Source: Singulisphaera sp. GP187 (lineage in GTDB: Bacteria; Planctomycetota; Planctomycetia; Gemmatales; Gemmataceae). From it: a DNA stretch of 37,910 nucleotides. This document shows positions 15,494-24,374 of the stretch, piece after piece. The notes under the pieces are model-generated. The model was not told the DNA's origin. It made no database searches and saw only the letters and a program-made list of their open reading frames with translations. The stretch spans positions 1 to 37,910 of the forward strand of contig CAMAUE010000040.1 in assembly GCA_945861245.1 (NCBI GenBank). Reading direction: 5' to 3'. Position 1 is the first letter of the stretch. Every line of letters begins with the position of its first letter. A program made the position numbers and the translations under genes.

Positions 15494-17194
15494 TTACCGC
15501 ACGGGTCTGTGAATCTGTCGTGTGCGGTCCTCCGATTTCGCCTTGGCAATCGGCGAGGCCAAACGCCGCAGCGCGAGCAGCGTCAGGTCGTCTTGCATTT
15601 CTTTCATGCCGGTGAAACGGTCGATCGCATCCTTGGCGGCGGTCGTGCCGTCGGCGAGCGTTCGCCCAGGTCCGCATTCCTGAAACACCGCGCGAACACG
15701 TTCCAGGCCGAACATCCCTTGCCCGATGTTGGAGCGTGCCTCGAAGAAGCCGTCCGTGAAGAAGTGCAACGCCTCACCCGGCGCCAGTGTGAAATTAGCC
15801 TCGGCACAAAGCGTCCCTTCGCCCTCGTAACCAAGAAGTCGCCCGGGTTTGATTGCGACGGGGTCGATCGAGCCGTCGGCTTTACGCAAGAATGGCGGCG
15901 GATGCCCCGCGGAAGCCATCACGACCTGCCCCGTCGCCGGTTCGTAGATGCCGTGCGCCAGCGTCACGAACATGCAGCTCGGATTATCCTCCGCGAGTTC
16001 CACGTTCAGCTTGGCCAGCAGCTGCGCCGGGCGATTCGTCTCCTTCACAAGATACCGGCAAAGCGTCCGCACAGCGATCATGTAGAGTGCGGCCGGCATG
16101 CCTTTGCCAGACACATCGCCGATGAAGAACGCTAACTTTCCAGCCGGGGTTTTCACGAAATCGTAGAAATCGCCCGCCACCTGTCGGGCTGGATAGACGC
16201 GGCCAAATATTTCGAAGTCGGCATCGGGAAAGCCCTCCAGATCGTCAGGCAGGTAGCCCTCCTGAATGTCATGGGCAAAGGCCAACTCTTGCATGAGCCG
16301 TTGTTCGCGAAGCTTCTCCACGTGTAACGCGGCATTGTCAAGGACGATGCTGACTTCCATCGCGATGGCTGCGAGCAGGTGCAGATCGTCTATGCGAAAC
16401 CCGTATCCTTTGCAAAAGCGATCGACCTGGATAACGCCCAAACGACGTTTGTCCTGAGTGATCATCGGCGCGCAGATGACGGAGTGCAGCTCGAGCGACG
16501 TGATCGTATGGCTCGCCTGGAAACGCTCATCGCTTCGAATATCCTCGCTGATAATGCCGATGCCTTCGTCGAGAGCGCGACGGACGATGGTTCGACTGTA
16601 CGGCTGAGGCGGCTGGTTGCCCAACCGGCGTACGCGCTGGGCGCGAATCTGAAGTTGATCACCTTCGCACAAAATCACCATCACGCGGTCGGCGTGAGCA
16701 AACAGCTTCAGCAACTGTTCGACGACTTTTTCCAGCAACGGCTCTACTTCGAGCGTTCGCGCCAGATGCTGGTTGATCTCCAGCACAACCTGAAGTTTCG
16801 TCGCGGGGTCTTGCGCAAAAAGCGTCTGCGTTGGGCTGAGAACGTCAACCGTTTCACGGACGATTAACGATGGCTCTTCCCGTGTCGGCACAATCGGCAC
16901 AGGCTGCCTAATTACCAACAGGTAGGGACCGATCTGGAAAGTATCCTGATCGGTAAGCTTCATTGCCGCGTTCGGCACAATGCGTTCGCCGTTGAGAAAC
17001 GTACCGTTTGCGCTGCCGAGGTCCTCCAAGAAATATTGGCCATCGCGGCGGAAAATCTGCGCATGCTGTCGGCTGACCAGTTTGCCGGCAAGGGAAACGG
17101 CGCAGTCGGCGTTTCGGCCGAGGATTGCACGCTCCTTTTGCAGCGGAAAATTCCGCCCGATATCGGGGCCTCGCAATATGACGATCTCGCTCAT
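15494..17194 (-). CDS. FHA-GAF-SpoIIE (PP2C-type) phosphatase
   Basis: 566 residues. The N-terminal FHA domain (about 20-95) has GR (26-27), the SRQH (41-44) and the NG loop (SANGTFLNG, 61-69), which bind phosphothreonine. A GAF domain follows at about 140-295. The C-terminal part (about 325-555) is a SpoIIE/RsbU-type serine/threonine phosphatase with GDFYD (341-345), GDVSGKG (359-365), SAGHPPP and the final DDLTLLAL. No transmembrane segment is seen. Known family members dephosphorylate anti-anti-sigma factors or FHA-bound partners; here the partner is unknown and no kinase or STAS gene is adjacent. The start at 17194 has a weak AGAAG upstream. Confidence 0.92.
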   Translation of the reverse strand: MSEIVILRGPDIGRNFPLQKERAILGRNADCAVSLAGKLVSRQHAQIFRRDGQYFLEDLGSANGTFLNGERIVPNAAMKLTDQDTFQIGPYLLVIRQPVPIVPTREEPSLIVRETVDVLSPTQTLFAQDPATKLQVVLEINQHLARTLEVEPLLEKVVEQLLKLFAHADRVMVILCEGDQLQIRAQRVRRLGNQPPQPYSRTIVRRALDEGIGIISEDIRSDERFQASHTITSLELHSVICAPMITQDKRRLGVIQVDRFCKGYGFRIDDLHLLAAIAMEVSIVLDNAALHVEKLREQRLMQELAFAHDIQEGYLPDDLEGFPDADFEIFGRVYPARQVAGDFYDFVKTPAGKLAFFIGDVSGKGMPAALYMIAVRTLCRYLVKETNRPAQLLAKLNVELAEDNPSCMFVTLAHGIYEPATGQVVMASAGHPPPFLRKADGSIDPVAIKPGRLLGYEGEGTLCAEANFTLAPGEALHFFTDGFFEARSNIGQGMFGLERVRAVFQECGPGRTLADGTTAAKDAIDRFTGMKEMQDDLTLLALRRLASPIAKAKSEDRTRQIHRPVR

Positions 17195-17263
17195 ACTTCT
17201 GTTTTACTTGATTGCGCTAGGCGGTTGCAAGCACCAAGTGAAAAAAAAGAGTGGCGAGTGACC

Positions 17264-17325
17264 TATGCCGCTTGCGGCTTAGCGCTCGAAAGCGCCACAC
17301 GAGCGCTAAGCCGCAAGCGGCTATA
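17264..17325. repeat. Nested inverted repeat A3
   Basis: A complete family A element, left arm TATGCCGCTTGCGGCTTAGC, right arm its reverse complement. It lies in the divergent region between the phosphatase and M3 peptidase genes. Confidence 0.93.
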
Positions 17326-17358
17326 CGAAACCGTGAGGTTATTGTTTCGGTATTCCTT

Positions 17359-17397
17359 ATCATTTCTCTGTGCCCTTTGTGCACTCTGTGGCTGGTT
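17359..17397. repeat. Single degraded arm of repeat family D
   Basis: Reads TTTCTCTGTGCCCTTTGTGC and on to CTCTGTGGC, resembling the right arm of the element at 3965-4098 with several changes. No partner arm is found nearby. Confidence 0.6.
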
Positions 17398-17421
17398 TTC
17401 TGAGTTCATGAGGTATCAGAC

Positions 17422-19230
17422 GTGTCCGAATCAAAATCGAACAGTGCAGCGGGCGTTTCTTGGGACTTGCGCGACCTATACAAGGATGCCGACGATCCCG
17501 CCATCGAGCGCGATTTGGCCGCCGCCCTCGCTCTCGCCAAGGCGTTCGAGTCGGCCTATCGCGGCAAGATCAGCGCACTTCAACCAAGCCAGAGCGATGT
17601 CGTCCTCACGGCTGTATGCGAGCTTGAAAGCCTGTATGAGCAGATGGATCGGCCCGCCGTCTTCGCGATGCTCCTGCATGCCGGCAAGACCGACAACCCA
17701 CGGCGAGGCGCGCTGTTAGCTCGCACGCAGGAACAACGGACCGAAATCAACAAACACCTCATCTTCTTCGATCTCGAATGGGTCGCCGTCGCTCAAGACA
17801 TCGCGCAGACCATCGCCGCCGATTCGCGTTTGGCGAAGTATCAGCACTGGTTGAAGCAGAAGCGCGTCTGGAAGCCGTACTTCCTTTCGGAACCGGAGGA
17901 GAAGCTGCTTGACGCTAAATCGCTAACCGGGCGTTCGGCGTTTGGCCGACTGTTCGAGGAAACCACTGCGACCCTGATGTGCACGTTCACGCACGCCGAG
18001 ACGACGACGGAAATTAGCTTACAAGAGATTCTCGCGAAACTCTACGATTCCGATCGTACCGTGCGCAAGGCCGCCGCTGAGGGTTTGTCGAAGGGATTGC
18101 AGGGCCAGACGCGCCTGCTGACGTTCATCTTCAACACCGTCGTCTTCGACCATCAGACCGACTGCCAGCTGCGCAGCTACCCGAACGTCATGTCGCAACG
18201 CAACCTCGCCAACGAAATCAGCGACAGCGTCGTCGAAGCCCTCATGAGCGCGACGGAAAAGCACTACTCGCTCGTGCAACGCTACTATCGTCTCAAGGCG
18301 AACCTGCTCAATCTTGACAAGCTTTACGACTATGATCGCTACGCGCCGATTTCCACCGAGACGCCGAAGTGCGATTGGCCGACCGCCCGCGAAATCGTGC
18401 AAGAAAGCTACGACGCCTTTAGCAAGGAAGGCGGCGCCATCATCCGCCAGTTCTTCGAGAAAAACTGGATCGACGCCGAGCTTCGGCCCGGCAAGCGCGG
18501 CGGCGCATTCTCATCCAGCGCGGTGCCGAGCGTGCATCCCTATATCCTGATGAACTTCACGGAACGCCTGCGCGACGTGATGACGCTCGCTCACGAACTC
18601 GGCCATGGCATGCACCAGTATCTCTCGCGCGGCCAAGGCTATCTGCAATGCGATACGCCGTTGACGACTGCGGAAATGGCGAGCGTGTTCGGCGAGATGC
18701 TGACCTTCCGCCGACTGCAAGAACGCTACGCCGAGCCGAAACAACGCCTGGCGATGCTGTGCAGCAAAATCGAAGACGCCTTTGCAACGGTGTTCCGCCA
18801 GGTTGTGCTGACGCGCTTCGAGCAAAGCCTGCACGCTGCCCGCGCGACCGTCGGCGAACTCAGCGCCGACGCCATCGGCTCGCTCTGGATGCAAGCGAAC
18901 CAGCGGATGTTCGGCGACGTCGTCACGCTCACCGACGGCTACTCCGCGTGGTGGTCGTACATCGGCCATTTCATCCGCAGCCCGTTCTATTGCTATGCCT
19001 ATTCGTTTGGCGAATTGCTCGTCCTCGCGCTCTACCAAAAGTACCGGCAGGACGGCGACCGCTTCGTGCCACGCTATTTGGAGTTACTGGCGTCCGGCGG
19101 TTCCGACGCCCCGCACGTTCTGCTTGCGAAACTGGATGTCGATGTCAACGACCCGCAGTTCTGGGAACTGGGCCTGCGTTTGTTAAGCGAGATGGTCGCG
19201 GAAGCCGAGAAGCTGGCGGGGGTGGCGTAA
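17422..19230 (+). CDS. M3 family oligoendopeptidase
   Basis: 602 residues, the normal size of PepF-type oligopeptidases. The zinc motif HELGH is at 391-395 (LAHELGHGMHQYL), and E418 in TAEMASVFGE fits the third zinc ligand. The N-terminal part (SWDLRDLYKDADDP) is typical for the PepF clade. Cytoplasmic; cleaves short peptides, with a role in peptide turnover. The start is a GTG at 17422, preceded by TGAGG with about 8 nt spacing, so I prefer it to later ATG codons. Repeat C2 begins 4 nt after the stop codon. Confidence 0.93.
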   Translation: MSESKSNSAAGVSWDLRDLYKDADDPAIERDLAAALALAKAFESAYRGKISALQPSQSDVVLTAVCELESLYEQMDRPAVFAMLLHAGKTDNPRRGALLARTQEQRTEINKHLIFFDLEWVAVAQDIAQTIAADSRLAKYQHWLKQKRVWKPYFLSEPEEKLLDAKSLTGRSAFGRLFEETTATLMCTFTHAETTTEISLQEILAKLYDSDRTVRKAAAEGLSKGLQGQTRLLTFIFNTVVFDHQTDCQLRSYPNVMSQRNLANEISDSVVEALMSATEKHYSLVQRYYRLKANLLNLDKLYDYDRYAPISTETPKCDWPTAREIVQESYDAFSKEGGAIIRQFFEKNWIDAELRPGKRGGAFSSSAVPSVHPYILMNFTERLRDVMTLAHELGHGMHQYLSRGQGYLQCDTPLTTAEMASVFGEMLTFRRLQERYAEPKQRLAMLCSKIEDAFATVFRQVVLTRFEQSLHAARATVGELSADAIGSLWMQANQRMFGDVVTLTDGYSAWWSYIGHFIRSPFYCYAYSFGELLVLALYQKYRQDGDRFVPRYLELLASGGSDAPHVLLAKLDVDVNDPQFWELGLRLLSEMVAEAEKLAGVA

Positions 19231-19234
19231 CCTG

Positions 19235-19317
19235 CAAGCCCAGAGGTGAGGTACTCCAAACCTCTGGGATATTACCGGCTCATCCCAAGGGTTCGGAGTA
19301 CCTCACCCTTGGGCTTG
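19235..19317. repeat. Nested inverted repeat C2 (double hairpin)
   Basis: The left hairpin has stem CCCAGAGGT/ACCTCTGGG and the right hairpin CCCAAGGGT/ACCCTTGGG, with complementary conserved loops (GAGGTACTCCAA and its partner). Starts 4 nt after the peptidase stop codon. Confidence 0.95.
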
Positions 19318-19398
19318 CCTGGTCATCTTTTCGCATCGGGATATTCTGAGAACAGATAAATTTCTAGTCCTCTCCCTTTCTCGTTGGAGGATTGCGTC

Positions 19399-20787
19399 AT
19401 GTCATTTCCGCGTCTGCTTCTCACGGCGAGTCTCGTTTGCGCGAGCTTGGCTGTGCCGTCGCTTGCTCGAGCGGCGTGTTGTTACTTCTCGGCCAAGAAC
19501 GCCGACATTTTGCAACCTTCTCAAAAAGCGTTCATCACGTGGGATCCCGAGCGCAAGTTCGAGACCTTCACGGTCCAGCCCAAGTTCGAGGGCAACGCGC
19601 TCGACTTCGGCATGGTCATTCCCACGCCCACGCAACCCAAACTGGCCGAGATGCCACGCGATTTCTTCAAGCATCTCGCCGTCTACAGCATCATGAAACG
19701 GCGCGAGTACCCGCATTCGGCGTTGTTGGCGACACTCTATCCGCCACCAGTGATGAAATCCTTCGCGGCCGGTTCCGGCGACAAGAGCAAGAAGGAGGAG
19801 ACAAAATCCGAGGCGCCGCGCCCGAAGGTCATCGTGCTCGAGGCCGGCGTCGTCGGTTCGCTCGATTACAAGATCATCACCGCGGAGCGTGCCGACGATC
19901 TGTTTCAGTGGCTCAAGGACAACAAGTACAACTACTCCGGGGATGAGGCATCGCTGAACCATTACGTGCAGAAGAAATGGATCTTCACGGTAATGAAGAT
20001 CGACACGGCTCAGATGAAGCGCTCGAAGGACGGCACATTCGCCGGCGAAGTGACGCCGACGCGTTTTAGCTTTGCGTCGGAGAAGTTGATCTACCCGCTC
20101 AAGATCACGCAGATCTCGGTGCGCGACAAGACCGAGGCGTTGTTCTACGTGCAGGCGCCGTACAAGGTCGATCTGCCGGGCGATATGACGTATCAATTCA
20201 TGTGGGCGCCACTGTTGCAGAATGCCGTCGGCTGCACGCCACAGGGAATTCCCGGCGGCGGAGATGATTGGCTGAAGCGGTTCGGCCCCCAGATGCCGCC
20301 GCTGTTTGCGAAGGCCAATATGCTGGGCTTCCGCTTCCTCCCCGGTCAACGTCCCGCGCCAGGCAAAGACGGCAAGATTCCGACGACGATGGAATGGGCA
20401 CGCAGACTAAACAAGGCCGACATCGGCCTGCTCACCGGTAAATCGCCCTACAGCGACACCGTGCCCAACCCGGATGAGGGCTTCACCCTTGCCGACATCC
20501 GCGATCCGAAGAAAGGCCCGGCAATCGCCAAGGTGATCCAGGAACGCCTGAACAAATCGCAGCGCGAACGGCCATCGGGTTACCATGTTCGCCACGCACC
20601 CGCTGACGACGTGAAGAACTTGCAACAACTCACCGGTCATTTACAAGACGGCTGGTTCATCACCAAGTTCCGCAAGATCTTCACGCGCGGCGAGATGAAC
20701 GACGACTTGCTGATCGTGCCGGCCCGCTACAACGACATCGAAGACCGCTCCGAATACGAGGAGATTCTGCCGTCCTCGCCGCCATAA
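19399..20787 (+). CDS. DUF2330 domain secreted protein
   Basis: 462 residues. Signal peptide at 1-24 (LASLAVPSLARA type) followed by the DUF2330 hallmark: CCYFSAKN close to the mature N-terminus, then FITWDPERKFETFTVQPKFEG and VIPTPTQP. Function is unknown; DUF2330 proteins occur in planctomycetes, actinobacteria and others and are exported. The N-terminal double Cys after cleavage could be an anchor or a disulfide partner. A perfect GGAGG lies 8 nt before the ATG, which is why the upstream TTG in the same frame was not used. It stands alone between repeats C2 and A4. Confidence 0.85.
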   Translation: MSFPRLLLTASLVCASLAVPSLARAACCYFSAKNADILQPSQKAFITWDPERKFETFTVQPKFEGNALDFGMVIPTPTQPKLAEMPRDFFKHLAVYSIMKRREYPHSALLATLYPPPVMKSFAAGSGDKSKKEETKSEAPRPKVIVLEAGVVGSLDYKIITAERADDLFQWLKDNKYNYSGDEASLNHYVQKKWIFTVMKIDTAQMKRSKDGTFAGEVTPTRFSFASEKLIYPLKITQISVRDKTEALFYVQAPYKVDLPGDMTYQFMWAPLLQNAVGCTPQGIPGGGDDWLKRFGPQMPPLFAKANMLGFRFLPGQRPAPGKDGKIPTTMEWARRLNKADIGLLTGKSPYSDTVPNPDEGFTLADIRDPKKGPAIAKVIQERLNKSQRERPSGYHVRHAPADDVKNLQQLTGHLQDGWFITKFRKIFTRGEMNDDLLIVPARYNDIEDRSEYEEILPSSPP

Positions 20788-20832
20788 GCCGGCCGGTTGG
20801 CCCGCGTGGTCCTTGCCTTTTGCAACCGTGTT

Positions 20833-20892
20833 TTCCGCTTGCGGTTTATCGCTAAAATCATCCCACGCGAGCGCTACGCCGCAAGCGCAGGA
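20833..20892. repeat. Degenerate nested inverted repeat A4
   Basis: The left arm TTCCGCTTGCGGTTTATCGC and the right arm GCGAGCGCTACGCCGCAAGC each carry substitutions relative to the other A copies, so pairing between them is partly lost. It lies between the DUF2330 and DUF374 genes. Confidence 0.85.
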
Positions 20893-20918
20893 AAGCTGCG
20901 TTTCCAGGAATGCTGTGC

Positions 20919-21578
20919 ATGAAAATTCGCAGTCCCATGTTCGCCAAATGGATCGGGTTACTCGGTGCCGTAATTATCCGTGCCTGGATTGGCACGCTTA
21001 GCTATCGATTCTATCACTTAGGGCCCGTGCTCGATCCGACGCGGCTCCAGGCGAAAGACCGATACATCTACGTCGCTTGGCATGAGAACATCTTGGTGCC
21101 GTGCTATGAATTCGCTGGTGTGGGAATCCAGGTTCTCATCAGTCAACACCACGACGGCGAGATGATTGCCCAGATTTGCCAGCGGATCGGCTTTGGCACG
21201 ATTCGCGGGTCATCGACGCGCGGCGGGCTCAAGGCGATGCGTGAAATGATTCGAGCATCCGATGGCGCACACATCGCTGTCGCTCCCGACGGACCGCGCG
21301 GGCCACGCAGGCAGATGGAGCTTGGGTTCGTCTATTTGGCAGCGAAAACCGGGCTGCCGATCGTGCTCCTTGGCATCGGTCATGATCGCCCCTGGCGGCT
21401 CAACACGTGGGACCGCTTCGTTTTGCCTCGACCGTTCAGCCAGGCCGTCATCGTCTCGACTGAGCCGATCACGATCCCCGCCGATGTCAACCGCGAGCAG
21501 TTGGAGGCGTATCGAGCCGACCTGGAACGCAGGCTGAGCGAATTGACCGACTATGCCGAACGCCTGGCGATGCGGTAG
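20919..21578 (+). CDS. DUF374 family lysophospholipid acyltransferase-like protein
   Basis: 219 residues. Family features: an N-terminal hydrophobic stretch with the positive start MKIRSPMFAKWIG, then VAWHENIL, SQHHDGEMIAQ, GFGTIRGSSTRGGLKAM and PDGPRGPRRQ. These match DUF374, a branch of the acyltransferases that includes enzymes of lipid A or phospholipid assembly; WHEN replaces the HxxxxD usual of PlsC. Expected at the inner membrane face. The start at 20919 was chosen because AGGA sits 9 nt upstream; an ATG at 20910 would leave almost no spacing. Confidence 0.88.
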   Translation: MKIRSPMFAKWIGLLGAVIIRAWIGTLSYRFYHLGPVLDPTRLQAKDRYIYVAWHENILVPCYEFAGVGIQVLISQHHDGEMIAQICQRIGFGTIRGSSTRGGLKAMREMIRASDGAHIAVAPDGPRGPRRQMELGFVYLAAKTGLPIVLLGIGHDRPWRLNTWDRFVLPRPFSQAVIVSTEPITIPADVNREQLEAYRADLERRLSELTDYAERLAMR

Positions 21579-21594
21579 AATGATCGTACGACTT

Positions 21595-21653
21595 TTCCGC
21601 TTGCGGCTTAGCGCTCGGAGTATCCCACGCGAACGCTAGGCCGCAAGCGGAAT
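21595..21653. repeat. Nested inverted repeat A5
   Basis: A family A element: TTCCGCTTGCGGCTTAGCGC on the left, GCGAACGCTAGGCCGCAAGC on the right, with two differences in the right arm. It lies between the DUF374 and DUF1501 genes. Confidence 0.92.
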
Positions 21654-21670
21654 ACAGTGGAAAAACCTTG

Positions 21671-23131
21671 ATGAACACGCTTCACGAAATAATGCACTTC
21701 CAAACCCGCCGTCAGTTCTTCGCGCGCGGCGCAACCGGCCTCGGCGTTGCCGCGTTGGCGTCGCTACTTGATCGAGATGCGGGCCGGGCCGATGAACCGA
21801 CGGCACGCCCGGGCATTTTGCGAACTCTGCATCATGCTCCGAAGGCGAAGCGCGTCATCTATCTGTTCATGTCAGGCGGACCGTCGCACATCGATCTCTA
21901 TGATCACAAGCCACAGCTTCGCCGGCATCACGGTGAACAGCTTCCGGCGTCGATCCGCATGGGGCAGCGCATCACCGGCATGACGGCGGGGCAGAGTTCG
22001 TTTCCCTGCGTCGCGCCGATGTTTCGCTTCAATCAACATGGCCAATGCGGGCGTTTCCTGAGCGAGCTTTTACCTAACATCGGGACCATCGCCGACGACA
22101 TCGCCGTCGTCAAATCGGTCCACACCGAAGCGATCAACCACGACCCTGCCATCACCTACATCCAGACCGGCCATCAGCAACCCGGTCGGCCGAGCATGGG
22201 TTCCTGGCTGAGCTATGGCCTGGGCACGGAGAACGCCAACCTACCCGCGTTCGTCGTGATGACCTCGCAAGGTTCAGGCAACCGCACCGATCAGCCGCTC
22301 TTCTCACGACTATGGGGTTCCGGCTTCGTGCCGAGCGAACACCAGGGCGTGCGGTTTCGCTCCGGGGCCGATCCCGTGCTCTACCTCTCGAATCCGCCAG
22401 GCATTGATGCCGAAACGCGCCGCCGTATGCTCGATGCCACACGCGAATTGAACGAGCTATCCGCCCAGTCGGTCGGCGATCCGGAGATCAACACGCGCAT
22501 CGCCCAGTACGAGATGGCGTTTCGCATGCAAACGTCAGTCCCCGATCTCACTGACCTTTCGCGCGAGCCACGCCAAATTCTCGACATGTACGGCGTCGAT
22601 CGCGGCTACGACGACGGCGGTTTCGCACGCAACTGCCTACTCGCTCGCCGAATGGTCGAACGCGGCGTTCGCTTCGTACAGCTCTTTCACCGAGGCTGGG
22701 ATCAGCATTCCAGTCTGCCGAATCAAATCCGTGGCCAGGCGCGCGACGTCGATCAACCCAGTGCCGCACTCATCAAAGATTTGAAACAGCGCGGCCTGCT
22801 CGAAGATACGCTCGTCATCTGGGGCGGCGAATTCGGTCGCACGGTCTATAGCCAGGGCGCGCTCACGGCGAACAACCACGGCCGCGATCATCATGGCCGA
22901 TGCTTCAGCATCTGGATGGCGGGCGGCGGCATCCGACCAGGCATCACGCACGGCGAGACCGACGACTACTGCTACAACATCGTCCGCGATCCGGTTCACA
23001 TCCACGATCTCAACGCCACGATCCTGCACTGCCTTGGCCTCGATCACACGCGATTGACCTACCGCTTCCAGGGCCGCGATTATCGCTTGACGGACGTGCA
23101 CGGCGAAGTGGTGCGAGGAATATTGCAGTGA
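21671..23131 (+). CDS. DUF1501 domain protein with Tat-like leader
   Basis: 486 residues. The leader (about 1-36) carries [18 protein letters not shown], a twin-arginine-like signal. The body shows DUF1501 features: [41 protein letters not shown] and [11 protein letters not shown]1501 belongs to the alkaline-phosphatase/sulfatase clan and is abundant in planctomycetes, often next to DUF1549/DUF1553 cytochrome genes; no such partner is adjacent here. Likely exported; the substrate is unknown. A TTG at 21668 is in frame, but the ATG is preferred. Confidence 0.92.
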   Translation: MNTLHEIMHFQTRRQFFARGATGLGVAALASLLDRDAGRADEPTARPGILRTLHHAPKAKRVIYLFMSGGPSHIDLYDHKPQLRRHHGEQLPASIRMGQRITGMTAGQSSFPCVAPMFRFNQHGQCGRFLSELLPNIGTIADDIAVVKSVHTEAINHDPAITYIQTGHQQPGRPSMGSWLSYGLGTENANLPAFVVMTSQGSGNRTDQPLFSRLWGSGFVPSEHQGVRFRSGADPVLYLSNPPGIDAETRRRMLDATRELNELSAQSVGDPEINTRIAQYEMAFRMQTSVPDLTDLSREPRQILDMYGVDRGYDDGGFARNCLLARRMVERGVRFVQLFHRGWDQHSSLPNQIRGQARDVDQPSAALIKDLKQRGLLEDTLVIWGGEFGRTVYSQGALTANNHGRDHHGRCFSIWMAGGGIRPGITHGETDDYCYNIVRDPVHIHDLNATILHCLGLDHTRLTYRFQGRDYRLTDVHGEVVRGILQ

Positions 23132-23143
23132 TCGGATAATTTC

Positions 23144-23232
23144 GTTTAGCCGCTTGCCTTCGGCGAGCGCGGACAGGAAAAATCGCCGAACATTGGATTG
23201 CGCCCGCGCTCGCCGAAGGCGAGCGGCTAAAC
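23144..23232. repeat. Nested inverted repeat B2
   Basis: A family B element. Ends GTTTAGCCGC and GCGGCTAAAC; each arm has a hairpin (GCTTGCC-TTC-GGCGAGC with one wobble pair, and GCTCGCC-GAA-GGCGAGC). Sits between the DUF1501 and PPC-TlpA-like genes. Confidence 0.93.
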
Positions 23233-23339
23233 GGTGCCGTTTGATTCGTTGCCACGTAAACCCACCTCCCCTCATTCGTCCGCTCTCATACAACGACATT
23301 GGCCCCGTTCATACGCACGAAATCAGAGGAGACCTCACC

Positions 23340-24287
23340 ATGCTTCGGATATTGGCTATCGCGACACTCGCCTTTCTACCCGCCGCTTTGACGCTGGCGC
23401 AGGCCGGCGCGGAGAAAGAGAAGGAGTTCAACGTCAAGGGCACGTTCACAAAGGACGATCCGCGCGATGCGGCTCGCAAAGGCCCAAGCCAGGTGCATAC
23501 CGTCGCGATGAAAGCAGGCAAGGTATACGTCGTTGATATGGTCAGCACGGATGTCGATTCGTATCTCCGCCTGCTTGATCCGAAAGGCAATCAGCTTGAT
23601 GAGGATGACGATGGTGGCGGCGCTCTCAACTCGCGCATCGTCTTTAATTGCAACAAAGACGGCGAATACAAAATCCTTTGCACAACCCTTGGAGCTGAAG
23701 CCAAAGGCTCCTACCAACTCACAGTAAAAACGGCCGGCGGCGTGCAGAAACCCTCGACGGGCCACACGCAGTTGATCGGCAAGCCAGCGCCGGACTTCAC
23801 CAGCGACTTCGCCGTCAACGGCAAAGCGGGCAAGCTGTCCGGCCTCAAAGGCAAGATCGTGCTCCTCAATTTCTGGGATCTCCGCGCCAGCTCCTCAGTC
23901 GCGATTCTTCCGAAACTCGCGGAATGGCATAAGGCCCACAAGGACGCTGGCCTGGTCATCGTCGGCATGTCGTTCTACATGCACGAGATCGGCCAACGAC
24001 TCGCCTTTGACGCCAAGACTGGTGGCGTGATCACCGCCAAGCAAGCTGACCGCACCTCGGACCAGGAGTTGTTTACCGCCTTCGCGAAACATCACAAACT
24101 TGAATATCCGCTCTGGTCGATTCCCAAGCAAGACGCATTCGCCGCCTACGACAATTACGTCGTCAACGGCACGCCGCAACTCGTGCTCATCGACCGCCAG
24201 GGTGTGGTGCGCATGATCGACATCAACGGCGACAAAGGCACCGCCGGCGTCGAGACGGAGATGAAAAAGCTGTTGGGGGAGAAGTGA
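23340..24287 (+). CDS. Secreted PPC-like domain fused to thioredoxin-fold domain lacking CxxC
   Basis: 315 residues. Signal peptide 1-22; residues 28-132 form a beta-rich PPC-like domain (VYVVDMVSTDVDSYLRLLD, then SYQLTV). Residues 145-315 match the AhpC/TlpA thioredoxin fold: IGKPAPDF, then LKGKIVLLNFWDLRASS and the conserved cis-Pro segment NGTPQLVLIDRQG. The redox motif FWA-x-WC-x-x-C is replaced by FWDLRASSSV (178-187), so no active-site cysteines are present. It may be a structural or binding module. The RBS is a strong GAGGAG 8 nt before the ATG. Confidence 0.85.
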   Translation: MLRILAIATLAFLPAALTLAQAGAEKEKEFNVKGTFTKDDPRDAARKGPSQVHTVAMKAGKVYVVDMVSTDVDSYLRLLDPKGNQLDEDDDGGGALNSRIVFNCNKDGEYKILCTTLGAEAKGSYQLTVKTAGGVQKPSTGHTQLIGKPAPDFTSDFAVNGKAGKLSGLKGKIVLLNFWDLRASSSVAILPKLAEWHKAHKDAGLVIVGMSFYMHEIGQRLAFDAKTGGVITAKQADRTSDQELFTAFAKHHKLEYPLWSIPKQDAFAAYDNYVVNGTPQLVLIDRQGVVRMIDINGDKGTAGVETEMKKLLGEK

Positions 24288-24299
24288 AATAGAAACCCC

Positions 24300-24374
24300 G
24301 TTTAGCCGCTCGCCTATGGTGAGCGTGACCGGCGTGTCGTGTGGTTCTCGCTCGCCAAAGGCGAGCGGCTAAAC
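24300..24374. repeat. Nested inverted repeat B3
   Basis: A family B element (GTTTAGCCGCTCGCC left, GGCGAGCGGCTAAAC right). It ends exactly at the stop codon of the convergent gene at 24375 and fills 75 of the 87 nt between the two convergent genes. Confidence 0.95.

Noticed and set aside
18648-19349. 233-codon plus-strand frame inside the M3 peptidase gene
   Set aside because: Out-of-frame overlap with the zinc-site region of the peptidase; Arg-rich with no family features.
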